DNA of 64,000 nucleotides from Marchantia polymorpha subsp. ruderalis (lineage: Eukaryota; Streptophyta; Marchantiopsida; Marchantiales; Marchantiaceae), in assembly GCA_037833965.1 (NCBI GenBank), contig AP031352.1, positions 8,846,501 to 8,910,500 of the forward strand, in the 5' to 3' direction. Of this stretch, positions 50,251 to 63,496 are shown piece by piece; the stretch's first letter is position 1; every line of letters begins with the position of its first letter. The notes below the pieces were generated by a model. The model searched no databases and was not told the DNA's origin. It saw only the letters and a program-made list of their open reading frames with translations. Position numbers and translations under genes: made by a program.

Positions 50251-50910
50251 CCTTTTAAGTGAGAGACCCAATCGCAAGTTTTGTAAACTACTAGGACAGA
50301 AATTAGTGTGGCAGGTTTTAATATCGTCGTAGTACCTACAGTAAAAGACTTTATCTCGTGAGTAGCTGGTGTTAATCAACTTCGAGGGGAAACCCGAATC
50401 TCTTTTACTTCAGATTTGTAGGTCATCGCAAGTAGTGAACTCTATATGCTGTGAACATTTAAGGTGTTTGAAAGTTGAGGAATTTACAGTGAGGATCAAT
50501 TATGAGTCTCCTTGTATCTTATCTCCAAAAGTATGTGTATACTGTAAACACGAGCCTACTTTTTTACAATCCTCTTCATTCCATTTCTATTTCCCTCCCG
50601 ATAAACTTTTGCAGGAGTTTGTGTTCAGCACGAATATAAATCTTCCTTGGTAGGACTATGACAGAAGATACCCAACAACTTTGGTCAAATTTATGAGCCA
50701 AAACTGCGAATTTCGTTGACTCTTAAACCTCGTTCCACTTACAGGTTTTGCCAAGTTCTCTGAAGTAATTCTCTTACGGGAGGATTACTTCCATATTTCA
50801 GAGATAGTTTTCCAGTTAAGGACATGCAATCAGCATCCAATATAATCTCAAAAACAGCAGATTCTCATCAGGAACGGAATGAAGAACTGATGTAGCCGTA
50901 GTCAGTGAAG

Positions 50911-51147
50911 AAATTCTGCGCTCAGCCACTTAAAATTCAGCTGGATTTTCCTTTCTAAACGGGAGATTTTTTAGATCAAGCAGGTAGACAAATCACAACG
51001 TTTTTGTATACTCATCAGCTCAGACGAAATGCTGCGCTCTGTCACTTGAAATTCAGCTGGAATCTCGATTCAAAGCTGAAGAATTTTTAGAACAAGCAGG
51101 TAGTCAAATCACAACGTTTCTGTATTCTTATTAGCTCAGACGAAGGT
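50911..51147. repeat. Two-copy tandem repeat between convergent genes
   Basis: The units share GCGCTC, CACTT-AAATTCAGCTGGA, CAAGCAGGTAG-CAAATCACAACGTTT and AGCTCAGACGAA, with a period of about 115 bases. It lies between the stop codons of the glycosidase (50,250) and the TPR gene (51,349), where both transcripts should end. Confidence 0.75.
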
Positions 51148-51348
51148 CATTTACAAAGCTATTGGAATCTAAACAAAAATCTTCGTCCTGCTTGAGTCGA
51201 AGATACTTCGCTACAATGAGATCAAAATTGGTAGTTGTCCTAACCAGCACGGTTAGTCAAGTCACATTCTATAGTATTGTGGGTGCTAGCCTTATCATTG
51301 ACAATGCACCCGGTTTGTCCAAGGTTAATGGCCGTGGGTGCGGCATAT

Positions 51349-53635
51349 TCACGGCTGACAGGTTTCCTGTCTCTGATTTTTCAACTGCATCAGCTCCATT
51401 CGGGCATCGCCTAGCATTCCCTTGAACTCGTCTTCGTCGTCCTTCTTCTCCCATGCACGAACAACTTCCTCCTGGTATTTGATGGCTTCGTCCAGACTGC
51501 AAGATAGAAGCAAAGGTAAGGAAGGAAAGAGCAAAGAATGTAAGGTATCTACGCATCAGCTACGTCGTGGTGACTCTTGGAGTGCTTAGGGAAACCCCAC
51601 ATCCTGGATAGTATGACAGATGACTGGAAACCCCTAAGTGGTGTTCCAGTGCTTCGAATTGCTGTCAAAGGTCGTCAGATAACACACAAGATTTAAATGA
51701 ACGAAAAACGATGCTACATCTCATTGCCAAAGACCTATCTCATGAGGCTGGTGGGACACGAAGGCCTGCTACAAACTGTAATCAGTGATACGCTGACAAC
51801 CACCGAGACTCAAATGCATACCGGTCAAGTAGAAAGTTCGCGTTTACAAGATTTCGAGCCACAGCAATCGTATCATCATGGTCCGCGCCAAGGACCTCAT
51901 CAAAAATTCCTTTGGCTCGCTCGAAGTGTGTGATGCCATCCTCCAGTCTTTCGAGCTCCAAATTCGCAACGCCCAGCTGATTGAGAACCATTGCTAGAGC
52001 GTAATTCTGTTCACCCACGGTTTCTTCTAAAGTCTCCACAGCATTTTCCAAATGAGGAACAGCTTCCGCTACTTTTCCTGTGAAGAGAAGCAACATACCA
52101 ATTTGTGCCTGTGTTCCTGCAACGGCGTGCCTTTGATGTGGAATAGGGGCATAGATGGAATGTGCCTTCTTCAGCATCTCGATCGCTCTCTCTGTCTTAG
52201 TCAATCTCTCGTACAAAGCCGCAAGCTCCGTGTATCCTTCTGCTACTGCCAAAGGATCGCTGTTCGTAAGAACCTTCTTCTCCAAGATTTGGATTACTTG
52301 CTGGGCGTACTTGTCCGCATCATCTTTCTTACCCTGACGTTCATGGACTTTAGCGAGGTTCACCAGAGCCAAGGCATGCATTGCAGAACCGTGTTCCACC
52401 TGTTTCACTGCAGTCTCCAGTGATGCAATGGCATCATCATACTTCCCCAACGTGATCTCCGTGTCGGCTGTAGCAATGTCAACGAACACAGTTTGGCTAC
52501 TGAGGTCTGTCCCGGCAAGGATTTTCCTCACGAGCTTGTGTTGCGCTAGAGCCTCTTCATGCTGTTCAAGCCCGATATAAATCACGGCAAGGACCCTTCT
52601 GTCCACGGCTACCTCCACGGACTCATCTCCATTCGCCTTGGCATGAATTTCGATGGCCTTCTGAATAGAAGGCAAAGCCTCGTCGTACTTCATCGCGTTC
52701 GTCAAAGTTTCGGCAATTAGTCGATAACTACTTCCCAAATTTACATGATCGCTGCCCAGAAGAGCTTCTTGCTCCCTGACAGCAACTCTTAGATGTGTAA
52801 CAGCTTCGTCAGGCTTTCCCATACTGGACAGTGCTTCTCCTATCAATACACTGCTGGAGAAATTTGTGATTCTCAACTCCTCTGTTCCCTGATCGGCAGG
52901 GGGTTGTTTCGACATGTAGTCCTCCAGAATAGCACGCGACTTCTGCAAGTAGGTTAGAGCCTTCTCAAACTCCTCTGTCTTGATGTAAGTTAATCCGATC
53001 ATATGGTAGGTCAAGCCCAGCCGCCCCGATTCCCAGTCCCCTTCTCCCGCCGGCTTGCTGTTAAAAATTTTGAGAGCTTGCTCAGCGCACCTGAGAATCT
53101 TCTCAGGACTTTCACCTGTTACGACATACTCATAGGCTAATCTCAAATATAGATTCCCTACTGATTCATCAGGAGAACTCGCCGATCCCAAATTATTTTC
53201 TAGCACTTCCAGATCGCCAGGGGCTAATTCCCATTCCCACACGTTTTTCCCGGTTTGTTTTGGATCCTCCTCAGCTTTTGCATCTACATGAGTCTCTGAA
53301 CTAAAAGACCTCTGAAAAATATGCCTGGGCTGCAGGGGTTCCCGAATTGCCAGCCTGATTTCCGCCGACGATGAGGCAATGTTTTTGCTTCCGAGCTGAA
53401 CAAAACACCTCGATTTCGATCCAGATACATTTCCAGAGAACTGCTGGGACTCAGGCACGTACCCTCTGCCGGTCAGTTGGTTGGAATGGTAATCCGACTG
53501 CGCTCCAAAAATCCATGATGGACATCTGCTTCTCCTACACTCTTTTGTAGAAGTGTACAATTGGGACCTAACTCTAGATCGAAGAGCCATAGCCATTCGA
53601 ACACAGAAATCCGAAGACTTCCCCCGCACTAACAA
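51349..53635 (-). CDS. TPR protein, kinesin-light-chain-like, possibly mitochondrial
   Basis: Tetratricopeptide repeat scaffold of about 660 residues in two exons, 51,822-53,635 and 51,349-51,496. The intron falls within an Arg codon near the C-terminus, and the last exon encodes LDEAIKYQEEVVRAWEKKDD and ends QRQETCQP. At least eight TPR units run from about residue 150 to the end, for example YLRLAYEYVVTGESPEKIL, HMIGLTYIKTEEFEKAL and LGVANLELERLEDGITHFE. The N-terminus (second Met, MAMALRSRVRSQLYTSTKE) is basic, hydroxylated and poor in acidic residues, like a mitochondrial presequence. The first ATG at 53,635 adds 14 residues and either could be used. The repeat type is that of kinesin light chain and plant KLC-related proteins, but motor binding is only inferred. 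Confidence 0.88.
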
Positions 53636-54011
53636 CTCTCAGTTGTTCCGCGGGATAGGCCCACCTCGCCAATTTAAGTGCGCCTGAGAATCAAAGGCTC
53701 CAACACCCATGCCCAAGGCAAAGCGACCCCGTTGAAGAGATCGACGCAACTCAATTCGATCGCTCGGGCTTCTCTCTACAGGCCAAAACCGAGCTCGAAT
53801 TTTCCTGGACCAGATCCTTGCACATTACAATCGAGCAGATCCCGCAGCTGCACTTCCACATTCCGCCGCTCCATGAGATTCTAGACTACGACCGCACAAG
53901 AAGCTTGACTACGTGCGCGAAGCTTCGCCCATCCACCAAATCATGGTCGATTGCGCGAGGTACATCGCGATACCAAGTGGACAATGCACACCCCGCCACT
54001 TCTTTGTCTAG

Positions 54012-54020
54012 CTAGGGTTT
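54012..54020 (-). promoter_or_regulatory. Telo-box upstream of the TPR gene
   Basis: On the minus strand this reads AAACCCTAG, the plant telo-box common in promoters of housekeeping and translation-related genes. It is about 380 bases upstream of the first ATG. A related CCCTAAACC lies nearby at about 54,044, on the plus strand. The function is inferred. Confidence 0.35.
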
Positions 54021-54199
54021 AAGCTCCACTTCCACTTCCAGAGCCCTAAACCACAGGCGGAGACGAAACCACGAGAAGAAGCACCAAACAGAGCCTTGCG
54101 GCAAAGGAACAGCGAAAGGGACTAGCTAGGTCTCGAACCACTCTCATTGTAAATCTCTGTTTAGCCCGCCCACCTTCCCTCTCTCCTGCTAATTTTCAT

Positions 54200-56500
54200 T
54201 TATTGATTTCATGATTTACAAAATCATGAAATCTAATGGTTTCATGCGCTGTACTGCCATGCTACTTGCGACATTCAAACCTGCATATAAAGGATGAAAA
54301 TAAATGTAATCCATGTTTTGTGTATTCATGTTATCAAAAAGGATAGTACAATGTGTAATTTTTTTATCATAGAATTGAGAATACTAGACAAAAACTTGAT
54401 TTAATACCATATTGGAATGTTAAAATAAACTTAAATATTCATATGAAACATTTTGGTTTAAATTAATTCAATAAATAAATTTACATATTAAATATTTTAT
54501 GTAAAAATATTTAAACATAAATATAATATTTTTTCTATTTTTTATGCATCTTACTATAATAGTTTGATAATGCATGGATTTTATATAGTATTTTTTTATC
54601 ATATTTATATTAGAGCGTTTTCTTATATTTTTGTAATATTGAAAAGTTGAGTTTAAAAAAATGATCTAACTCATTATATTGAAGGTGTTGAATTTTTTGT
54701 GTTCATATATGATATTAAAAAATACTACTTTATCTCTTTGAAAATTAGATTCAAGAATATTTTAATTGAGTTATAAACAAGTAATGTTTGAATTTAAGAT
54801 AGATGATTAGATTACAAAAACCAAAAAATTCATACATTACAGAGGAAAATATATTGAATGAAGAAATAAATTTTATTAAACCTTGACTTGAATTATTTGA
54901 TGTATAACATTTAGGTATAGAATCATGATAACTAATTACTTGAAAACACAAGCTTGTTGTGTTGTTGAAGCAAAATTTCACTTGAGTTTTGTGAACATTG
55001 TGTTGTGTAATAATACAATTGATGTTGATGTTATATTTTTCATAATTAATACACATAAGCACGTTTGAACATACTTCTTGGATGTTTCTTCTATATATAT
55101 TTCAATAAGGATGTTTCTTCTAGACGAGACTAGATCATAATGATAATTATCATGATTTAATGGGTATGCAAGATGAGAAATTTGGATAAATCATTCATCT
55201 TATATACATACTTGTCTTTTTGGATTTGGATAATTCATCCATATTGAATACATATTTGTGTATTTGGTTTGGATTAAATCCAAGAGCATATTAGATTTCA
55301 ATATTCATATTAGACATCATGTATTTCAGTATCATGCAATGAATCTCACATTGAATAAATATTTGTGTATTTGGGTTTGGATTAATATATGAGCATATTA
55401 GATTTCAATGTTCATATTAGACCTCATGTATCTCATTATCATGCAATGAATCTCACGTTATTCTAATTATAAACAAGGTGAACACGTACATGTGAAATTT
55501 AGTTAAGATGAATTAGAAAGTTTCAAGATATTATGTTTTATTTCATAATTGATGTGACTTACTCAATGCTTTGGTACATTAACTTGATGATAATTATGAG
55601 CAGTATATAGACAAGAGAATGAAGTAGATGGATATATGGCTTTACCAAAAAAGGAAAAAAAAATATATACATATTTTTCAAACTTTTTTGCTGCCTGTTT
55701 ATTATTTTGGATAGACATAAGCAAAAGCCAATCGCACTTGCGACGTATCCCGCATAAATGCAAGGAGGATGTATAGCTAATATAGGATCTTGTAAAACAT
55801 GATTTAATTCCGCAAGTGATTTGTAGAAGGAAATAACTTAATCAATTCCAGAAATTGGGGATGCAATTCTGTCAAATCATTTCATTGGAGATTTATCTTG
55901 CAAAAGTGAAAAATATATTAAACTAAATAAGCTAAATATGAAAAAGTGAATTAAGTGACAAAGCAGTCTATTTTGTTCTATAGACTAATCAATTAGCTGA
56001 GATTGAAGCAAGATGTTGTAACTTTTTATTACTGTAGTTAAAAATAAAACTTTAGTTTGAATCAAATTATATGATTGAAGCAAAATATACATATATATCA
56101 TTGTATAAAAGCGCGTTGACATATTATATCACTTTATTGAGATTGCAGTTTTTTATTTAAAAAGATGAACTATTCAAGATTGAGGCTAAATTTGCTCTAG
56201 TTGATGTTTTGATAAAAGTTATTACTTAAAATTATTGAAAACATTTTGCAAATATCCAGATTTTGTGTAAAAATCACAAGTAAAGTTAAAAAAGTTAAGA
56301 ATTTTTTTTGGATAAAATTTTAATTAAATATGTTTTAAATATTATTAAATTCTACTTTGAAAGGTTTATAAGTTTGGAAACCTTATATAACTTTAAAAAG
56401 AATAATAATATTGATAACAGAGGATTCATATCTCAAGACGTAAATCAAAGGAGATATTGTTAAGACTTAACGAGGTCTTGTTTACAGTAATTCATGTAAC
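54200..56500. other. AT-rich intergenic stretch; no gene seen
   Basis: The DNA is strongly AT-rich with only short frames. The one organised feature is the two-copy tandem repeat at 55,243-55,456. Confidence 0.6.
55243..55456. repeat. Two-copy 107-bp tandem repeat
   Basis: Each unit begins ATTGAATA, continues ATATTTGTGTATTTGG and TTTGGATTAA, then GAGCATATTAGATTTCAAT and ATCATGCAATGAATCTCAC. The copies are very similar. A partial, more worn copy may precede them from about 55,170. Confidence 0.8.
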
Positions 56501-58150
56501 TTTAGTTACATAATTTATTGTAACTATTGTCATGTGATTCCGTCTATTACTAAAAATGGTAGTCGCATAGGGTTTCAAGTCATAGGGTATAGATACGAAG
56601 GCGACTCGCTTTGGGAGTAGTGCCCTTGAGCATCGACCAGTACTCTCCGAGTGTGGAGTGGGTTTGGCTTGACTATGTTTGTGACGATGACGGTTTCTTG
56701 CCAGTAAAGTAATCAGACCGACGGGTTTCCAATGAGGAAATCCCATACTTTTCACTCGATGAACTCGTTTTGGTGGCATTTTGAGATCATTGTCATCGTT
56801 TCAGGTTTCGGTTCTTTTCAGGTTTTGGTTCTTTCCTGTACGGATTGGTGCTGATGTTGTGACGGTATTTTCCAGTCTAAATTTTTTTTGTCGGAGTTTG
56901 GAGTTCGACGTTAAGGGTTTTCATCAAAAGTCCAATTTGATTTCATTGATAGACCTAGAGATTCAAAGCCTCTACATTCTGTATAGAGGAGGTTCTGGAG
57001 ACAACTAAACTGTGAAGGAGGTGATACTTACTGTAGCACATGTGATTGAATTCTCATTCGAAGTTTTTGTAAAAGCTCATAAAATTTGAGTGAGTTGGAA
57101 TCGTCGTCGTGGGTGTGATGGTGATGAGAGGAATTGAGGCGGACTGATTGGACTTGCAGTAGCGACTGGCCGAGTGGGTTAGCTGTGTGCGGCTGATGAT
57201 TTCTGGAGACTAGATGAAGTACATCGATTAGCTGTTGGCCCTTTCTTTTTCCTTCTTACGAACCAGTTTACAGAGGAAGCTCGTCGTTCTCAGAATTAGA
57301 AGCGGAGAGGGGGTAGCAAATTGAGGTCTTGATATGCTGCAAACTGGTTTTTAAGAGCTCGTGTCTTTACGAGCGTTTCCGGACTCGTTCACACTGTTCG
57401 AGTGCGAGGAGTGTCTAGTAGAAGGAGGTATTTTTCTGGTAAACTCCTGTATGGAACTCATCAAAATTGCAGCGGGCAAAGTCTCGATCCAGCCGAGTCA
57501 GAAGGCAATGTTTTCTTCACGTTGGTGGCTTCGATTTGTTGATCGATTGCACCGGGTCTGCAGAAGTTCACCAAAGGTTAGCAAGTTTGGGAGGTCGTCG
57601 CGTAGCGAATCCACTCCACATATCTTTGTTCTTGTTTAGGGGTTGAAGTTGCGTTAAATGGCTTAGGAGAGCCGGAAGCGAGTTAACGAAGAATCTAAGG
57701 CAAGAAAGTAGAGAAGGTAACTACTCTTCTGAGAACGAATTGAATTTAATTGAATTCCAATTCAATTGAATTTGAATTCTGTGAATTCGAATCGAAGAAC
57801 GAATTCGAATTGAAGCCACGAGAGTTTCAGCTTTTGGATCCAAACATCGATCCCGCGGGAGGTGCTTGAGACCGAATACATCGTGTTGTTGATGAAGACG
57901 CAAAACAGGAAGTGTTTGTACAGCAGAGGTGGTGGATTTTCATCTCAGTCCTCACTGTCTCTAGTATGATTGTTGAGGAATTTATTCCTTTGGTGGTGTG
58001 AGGATTTTTAGTGGACGCTGCAGGGTCAAAATCTTCCAGGGACGGGTTAGCAAAGTGTACAGCTGTAGCTGTCTCCTGCTACGAAATTGAGTATGGGTCT
58101 CGCTCGGATCAGATCGTCCGACGTATGTTTGTTGGAGCTCACAAGTGAGC
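56500..58150. other. Unassigned stretch before the kinase relic
   Basis: Several frames of 60-95 codons occur on both strands (plus 56,781-57,008 and 57,361-57,639), but I recognise no domain. Part of this stretch may be worn 5' sequence of the histidine kinase relic. At 57,730-57,815 there is an AATTCAATT-rich low-complexity run. Confidence 0.35.
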
Positions 58151-58159
58151 AGAGCTGCA

Positions 58160-58870
<711 letters not shown>

Positions 58871-59639
58871 ATGGGATATAGCACTGTAGTCTGAACGTGC
58901 TTTAACCTGATTAAAGAATCTGTAAATTCTAGTAGTGACTTCCAGATTTTGTAGCGAACGTTATTTGCTGCTATTGCTCTCCTTTCAGCCTTGTGCTAGA
59001 TGGATCAATAGGCTAAGTGATGAAGAGAATTACATCAGCTTGACTTGGTCACAGTGTTAGGTTGATAACAATATGTGACTGAGTACGTTTGAGATATTGA
59101 TTTTAGCTTTTAAGGAGTAACAAGCTGTATATCATATATTCTCAAACTGTGCATGGACAGAGCATTGAAGAAGGGCATTTAGAGAAATCAAAGCTTTCTT
59201 GTTCTCCACCAAAGGAATAAATGAAAGACTCCATGTAAGCATTGTCGTAGAAGTACAGTTAAATTACTTCTGTGAATACTCACCCTACTATTGGTATAGT
59301 ATAAATGGTGAAAAAGAAGGTCGCTCCTTGAGTTGCACAAATGATTGTGAATCATTTGTACACCTAAATAACAGTGAATCATTTAGGTGTTCCATTTTAT
59401 AGTTAATATGAGATCTGAATTGTCAAAACCTCTAGTGGCTTCAATACACAAAAGTAGTTTAGACAGAATCCATTATATCTAAGTTTTCTATTTTCCGTTC
59501 TTTCTTTCTTAAAAAAAAAAAAAAGAAGAAGAAATTATTTCTGAAGGGACCGAGAGTTGTATCCGGTCTCACCTATAGTGTGAGGTTTTGGAAGCATTGT
59601 ACTTTTTGTATATATGATGTGGTCAAACACATATTAAGC

Positions 59640-60265
59640 TTTTAGTGCTTAGTGTGTTCGTTGAAGTGGAGTGTGACCTAGGCGGAGTGAAAGACGTTAT
59701 ATTGCAGTCGCTGGAATCCGAAGTTGATAGCGCGCGATGGAGATCAAATCGGGATCGCGATACGATGCGATGTTCAGTGTCTGTTGTCTTGTTTTGTGCT
59801 GTGTTTCTTTTGGACTTGAGAGTCGTTGCTAGCTGTTTGCTTGTGTTTGGATCCTCTTCAGTCTTGCTTCTTGGTGCGCACTAGTGTAGGGGTGACACTG
59901 ATTTCCGGAGTAGTTTTACTCCTGCGTGCTGTCGATAGGGGGATGGACTTGATCACCGGCCGGCCTATCTTTGTTTCTCTCACAGTGAGACTGGAGTGAT
60001 GACCGGTAGATCGTGAGAGTCTTTTTGAGGTGATGACAAGTTAGGTTGCCCATACCCCTTAGCTAGTAGGACTAGAGTAGATTAGTGCGACACGACGTCA
60101 AGTGCGGACAGGTTTATTGGGTCGAGATCTGGCAATGGTGCCAGTTGAGGTTTCGTCATCACGAAGTAGTTTAGTGGTCCTGTCAAGGACCACGGTGGGT
60201 TTACATGGAGTGGGTTGAGATATCAGATACCTTCACCTATTTCACTAGTTGTTGCGGAGGAGGAC
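59640..60265. other. Unassigned stretch before the LTR
   Basis: One frame (59,645-59,884) is open but matches nothing I know. GTGGTCCT and AGGACCAC (60,173-60,192) form a small hairpin. No gene is called. Confidence 0.3.
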
Positions 60266-61035
60266 CTGTAAGACCGGGTATTGCACATATGTACTAAGTC
60301 CTAGAAGTGGTCAAGTGATTAAGTACGATTAGCCAAGGCATAGCTAAGTCTAGCTAGTTATGACTAAACTAGTTAGTTATAACTAAGTTTATCTAGTCAT
60401 GACTAAGTTTGGCTACAATGTCTATAGTTGGCGGATTAATCAGCGGAGTTCTAGAAGAGTGGAGTGAGCACTTCTATTTTGTCTTATACAAAAGTTCTAG
60501 ATTCCAAGGGATTAGATATTTGACTAGAAGCTTGGATTTGATTGGTTTGACTCAATATATGAAAGATGATTGGCTAGGCTAAGTCTAATGTTGACTTAGT
60601 GGCTAAGAAGCTTGTAGAAGTTTTAAAGCTTCGAATGGCATGTCGCCATCTCCACCTCGGATTCTGGAGAATTCTAGAAGGTTTAGGTAGGCCAATGACA
60701 TGTTGCCACGTATAGTGGGTTAGTCAAATTTACTTAGGTAAAAGTAAGTTAGGAGAAATTACCACATGTTACTATGGTAGCTTCTCAAGTAATATAAGTA
60801 GAGAGGTAGAGTAGCACCTCTCAAGCAAGTTTGGAGAGTCATGTGTGAGGACTTGTTTCAGGAATGAAGGAGTGAAGTTTTTGGAGTATCGATGTGTGTT
60901 TGCGTTTATGTGAAGAGAGTGATGTGAGGAGAGTTTGTGTGTGAGTTGGAGTGATACATGGAGAGTTTGTGAGAGAAGGTGTTTGGAACATGAGTGTGAG
61001 GATGAATTCTACTCTTCTAGAACCATGATGCGCTA
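60266..61035 (+). repeat. Candidate 5' LTR of the gypsy-type element
   Basis: It starts with TGTAAGACCGGGTATTGCAC, a common start for plant gypsy LTRs, and includes TAATATAAGTAGAGAGG (about 60,791), a plausible TATA box and start region. Inside, a TAGTTATGACTAA-like unit repeats at 60,355-60,415. Without the 3' LTR in the window the borders are provisional. Confidence 0.45.
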
Positions 61036-61157
61036 CCGCAAAGCCATCAGAGGTAGACCTGAGTGAGAGTCAGCCCGGAGGTTGCAGACCTTAGTGTTGC
61101 AGACACCGAGACTTCTGTAGTGATAACGTCCAGTGTCCCACCCCATTGATTTGGGAC

Positions 61158-62840
61158 ATGGAAGGGATGTACGGGGCCGTGAAGGACCCTCAACGGTACT
61201 CTGGTGCAGTGGGCACCATCGAGCTCGATGATTTTATTCAGGAGTTCGACACGTGATGTGACATGTAGTTTCTGCGTAACCCCACGTTGTTTACACCCTT
61301 CTTTGCGTGGAAGGGGTTATTTCAGCATTTGGAGTGACCTCCCATGGACGATTATCATGAGTTTGAGAGAGATTATGCTGCAGAGATTGATGCATGGAAA
61401 CTTCATTGGTTACTGAACTACTTATCCATTATCCAGGGTGGTGTGGGTACTAGTAAAGGTGCGAGTATCGGCATCAGTGGAGGTGCGAGTAGTAGCATCA
61501 GCGAGGGTTATAGTGGAGCAATTGACGCAACTGGTACCAGTACCAGCAGCGGTACTGTTAGCATTGCTGGTGGAAGCACGAGGGGAGATGCTAGAGGCGT
61601 ACCTTCGTTTAGCCCCATTCCTGAGTTCTTCCAGAGGTTGAGGAAGAACTATCTAGGGGTGAAGACGGAGAAGTTGAGGAGCCTCAAGGAGTTTGAGCGG
61701 AAGACAGGTGAGAGTCTTCGTGAGGCATACACTCGTATGCGACATCTGATCTCAGTTACTCACGGTGTGACTAAAGCACAGGTTGTCTAGTATTGGTATC
61801 AGATTCTGGACAGAGAGTTGCGGAGGAGAGTTCGTGATGCTACTCTCATGAGCAACACATTACCCACATTAGCCCATGTGTTTGCTCTTTTTGATAAGAT
61901 TGAGCTTAACATGGTGGAGGAGAGGGTGGTGACGTCTACATTTGCGAGGGACACGACCACTACCTCGCGAATCCCACGTAGCCCAACACAGTCTCGCCCC
62001 ATGGATGGTGGTAGTGGGAGTCGTGGAGTTCATACACGACATACTTCAGGTCACAAAGAGCCTAGTGCGCGAACACCACTGCCTTCATTTTCTGGCCAGC
62101 CACAAGGACCATCATGTTGAACATGCGGAGGTGGTCATATGAGGAAGGATTGTCCCCAAGAGAGAGGGGGACAAACTTCACAGGCTAGGCCACGGCCGGC
62201 ACATGTGACGTGTGATTATTGTTGTCCCCAGGGTCACCCTCGAGAGCGTTGTTTTGACCTTCATCCTGAGTTGAGATCTCGAGGTGGAGGTCGTGGCGGT
62301 GATGCTCCATGAGGTCAAGGTGGCAGATGCGGTAGGGGTGGTAGAGGTACCGGTGCCATTGAGCGTACCGCAGCGAGTGCTACTTCAGCCACAGAGAACG
62401 CTATGGCTGCTCGGATTGAGCAGTTGGAGCAGAGGCTTGCTGCTATGGTTGGTCTGGAGGCGAGCACTTCCACATCTTACGAGGGAAAGGATTTCTTCTA
62501 TTTGGCCAGCGCAGCACAGGTGGAGGCATCAGTTGCAGTTACCAGAGGTGGTGCTCGCTCTTCAGAGCCACGTGGTGCGACAATGGAGTTGGATCCTCAG
62601 AGAGGTGAGGGTGGATGGCAGGCCAGACTACCCCAGTCCTTTTTGTTGTCGGAGGTGAGCACGAGTTCGTCTATGAGACATGCACCGCCTAATGACACTG
62701 GAGGTAGAACAGAGACTCTTACATCATCAGTTGTGAACGCGGACGTGCCATCCGGTGTAGTGATGCGGATAGCCACTTCAGTCTTGCGATCTTCATTGTT
62801 TTCAGCCACAAAGTTGATGGACTCTGGTATTGATTTGGCT
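61158..62840 (+). pseudogene. Gag relic with zinc knuckles
   Basis: It begins MEGMYGAVKDPQRYSG, with capsid-like text LDDFIQEFDT, FFQRLRKNYLGVKTEKL, LKEFERKTGESLREAYTRM and ATLMSNTLPTLAHVF. A low-complexity Gly/Ser stretch (about 61,440-61,590) interrupts it. Two zinc knuckles follow: a defective one (CGGGHMRKDC, at about 62,112, with a stop between the first two cysteines) and an intact CDYCCPQGHPRERC at about 62,209. There are at least five in-frame stops (near 61,254, 61,263, 61,338, 61,788 and 62,310). Confidence 0.75.
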
Positions 62841-63001
62841 TGAGTATTCTGGGTAGCAGCCACGTCGTGTGCGCGTGGGAGAGTCACTGCTACGAGTGCC
62901 GAGATACGTGAGTATACAGTTGAAGAATCATCCTCAACGTCTACATTGTTCGAGGAGACGACTTGATAGGCGGCAGCGGCAAGGATGGAGTCCTTACCAG
63001 C

Positions 63002-63496
63002 GCGACCATCCATTGATCGTGAGAGTTTTGTTCGTGGTGTGTGTATGATGGACAACCGGAGTGGCTTATTTTGCTTAGTGAGCTCTACAGGACAGGTGTA
63101 TGTTCCAGCCAGAGTTTTGCTAGATTCTGGTGCACACCCTTGATGTTGGGCAAGGCTGCATGCATTAATTTGGGTATTCGGAGGTCAGAGTTGAAACCTT
63201 GCCCATTCCAAATCCAGACTTCACTTGGTGGTGCCAGCGATAGGTCTTACTTTATGACCAGGGAGAGCATATCGGTGCATTTGAGGCATGATCATGCTCA
63301 TGATAACTCGCAATTTGGAGTTCGTGTGGTGGTTACATCAGAAGAGTCATATGATATGCTTGTTGGTGGAGCTGTGTTATATCCAATGGGTTTTTGGATG
63401 GACTATTGGACGGAGACTGCTGCCTATCGACCTAGTTGGCAGTCTGACGATGGACGTGTTAGCGAGCTGCAAGTGAGATTTATTTCTCGGGATTGA
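63002..63496 (+). pseudogene. Retroelement aspartic protease relic
   Basis: The frame VCMMDNRSGLFCLVSSTGQV runs into VPARVLLDSGA, the D-S-G active-site motif of retropepsins, at about 63,100-63,135. Just after it a stop and a frame change occur, and the text resumes as MLGKAACINLGIRRSELKP and continues to VVVTSEESYDMLVGGAVLYP, the second half of the protease fold. It ends at a stop at 63,494. Confidence 0.7.

Noticed and set aside
59338..59396. ACACCTAAAT / ATTTAGGTGT inverted repeat
   Set aside because: Ten-base arms and no associated element; kept only as a note.
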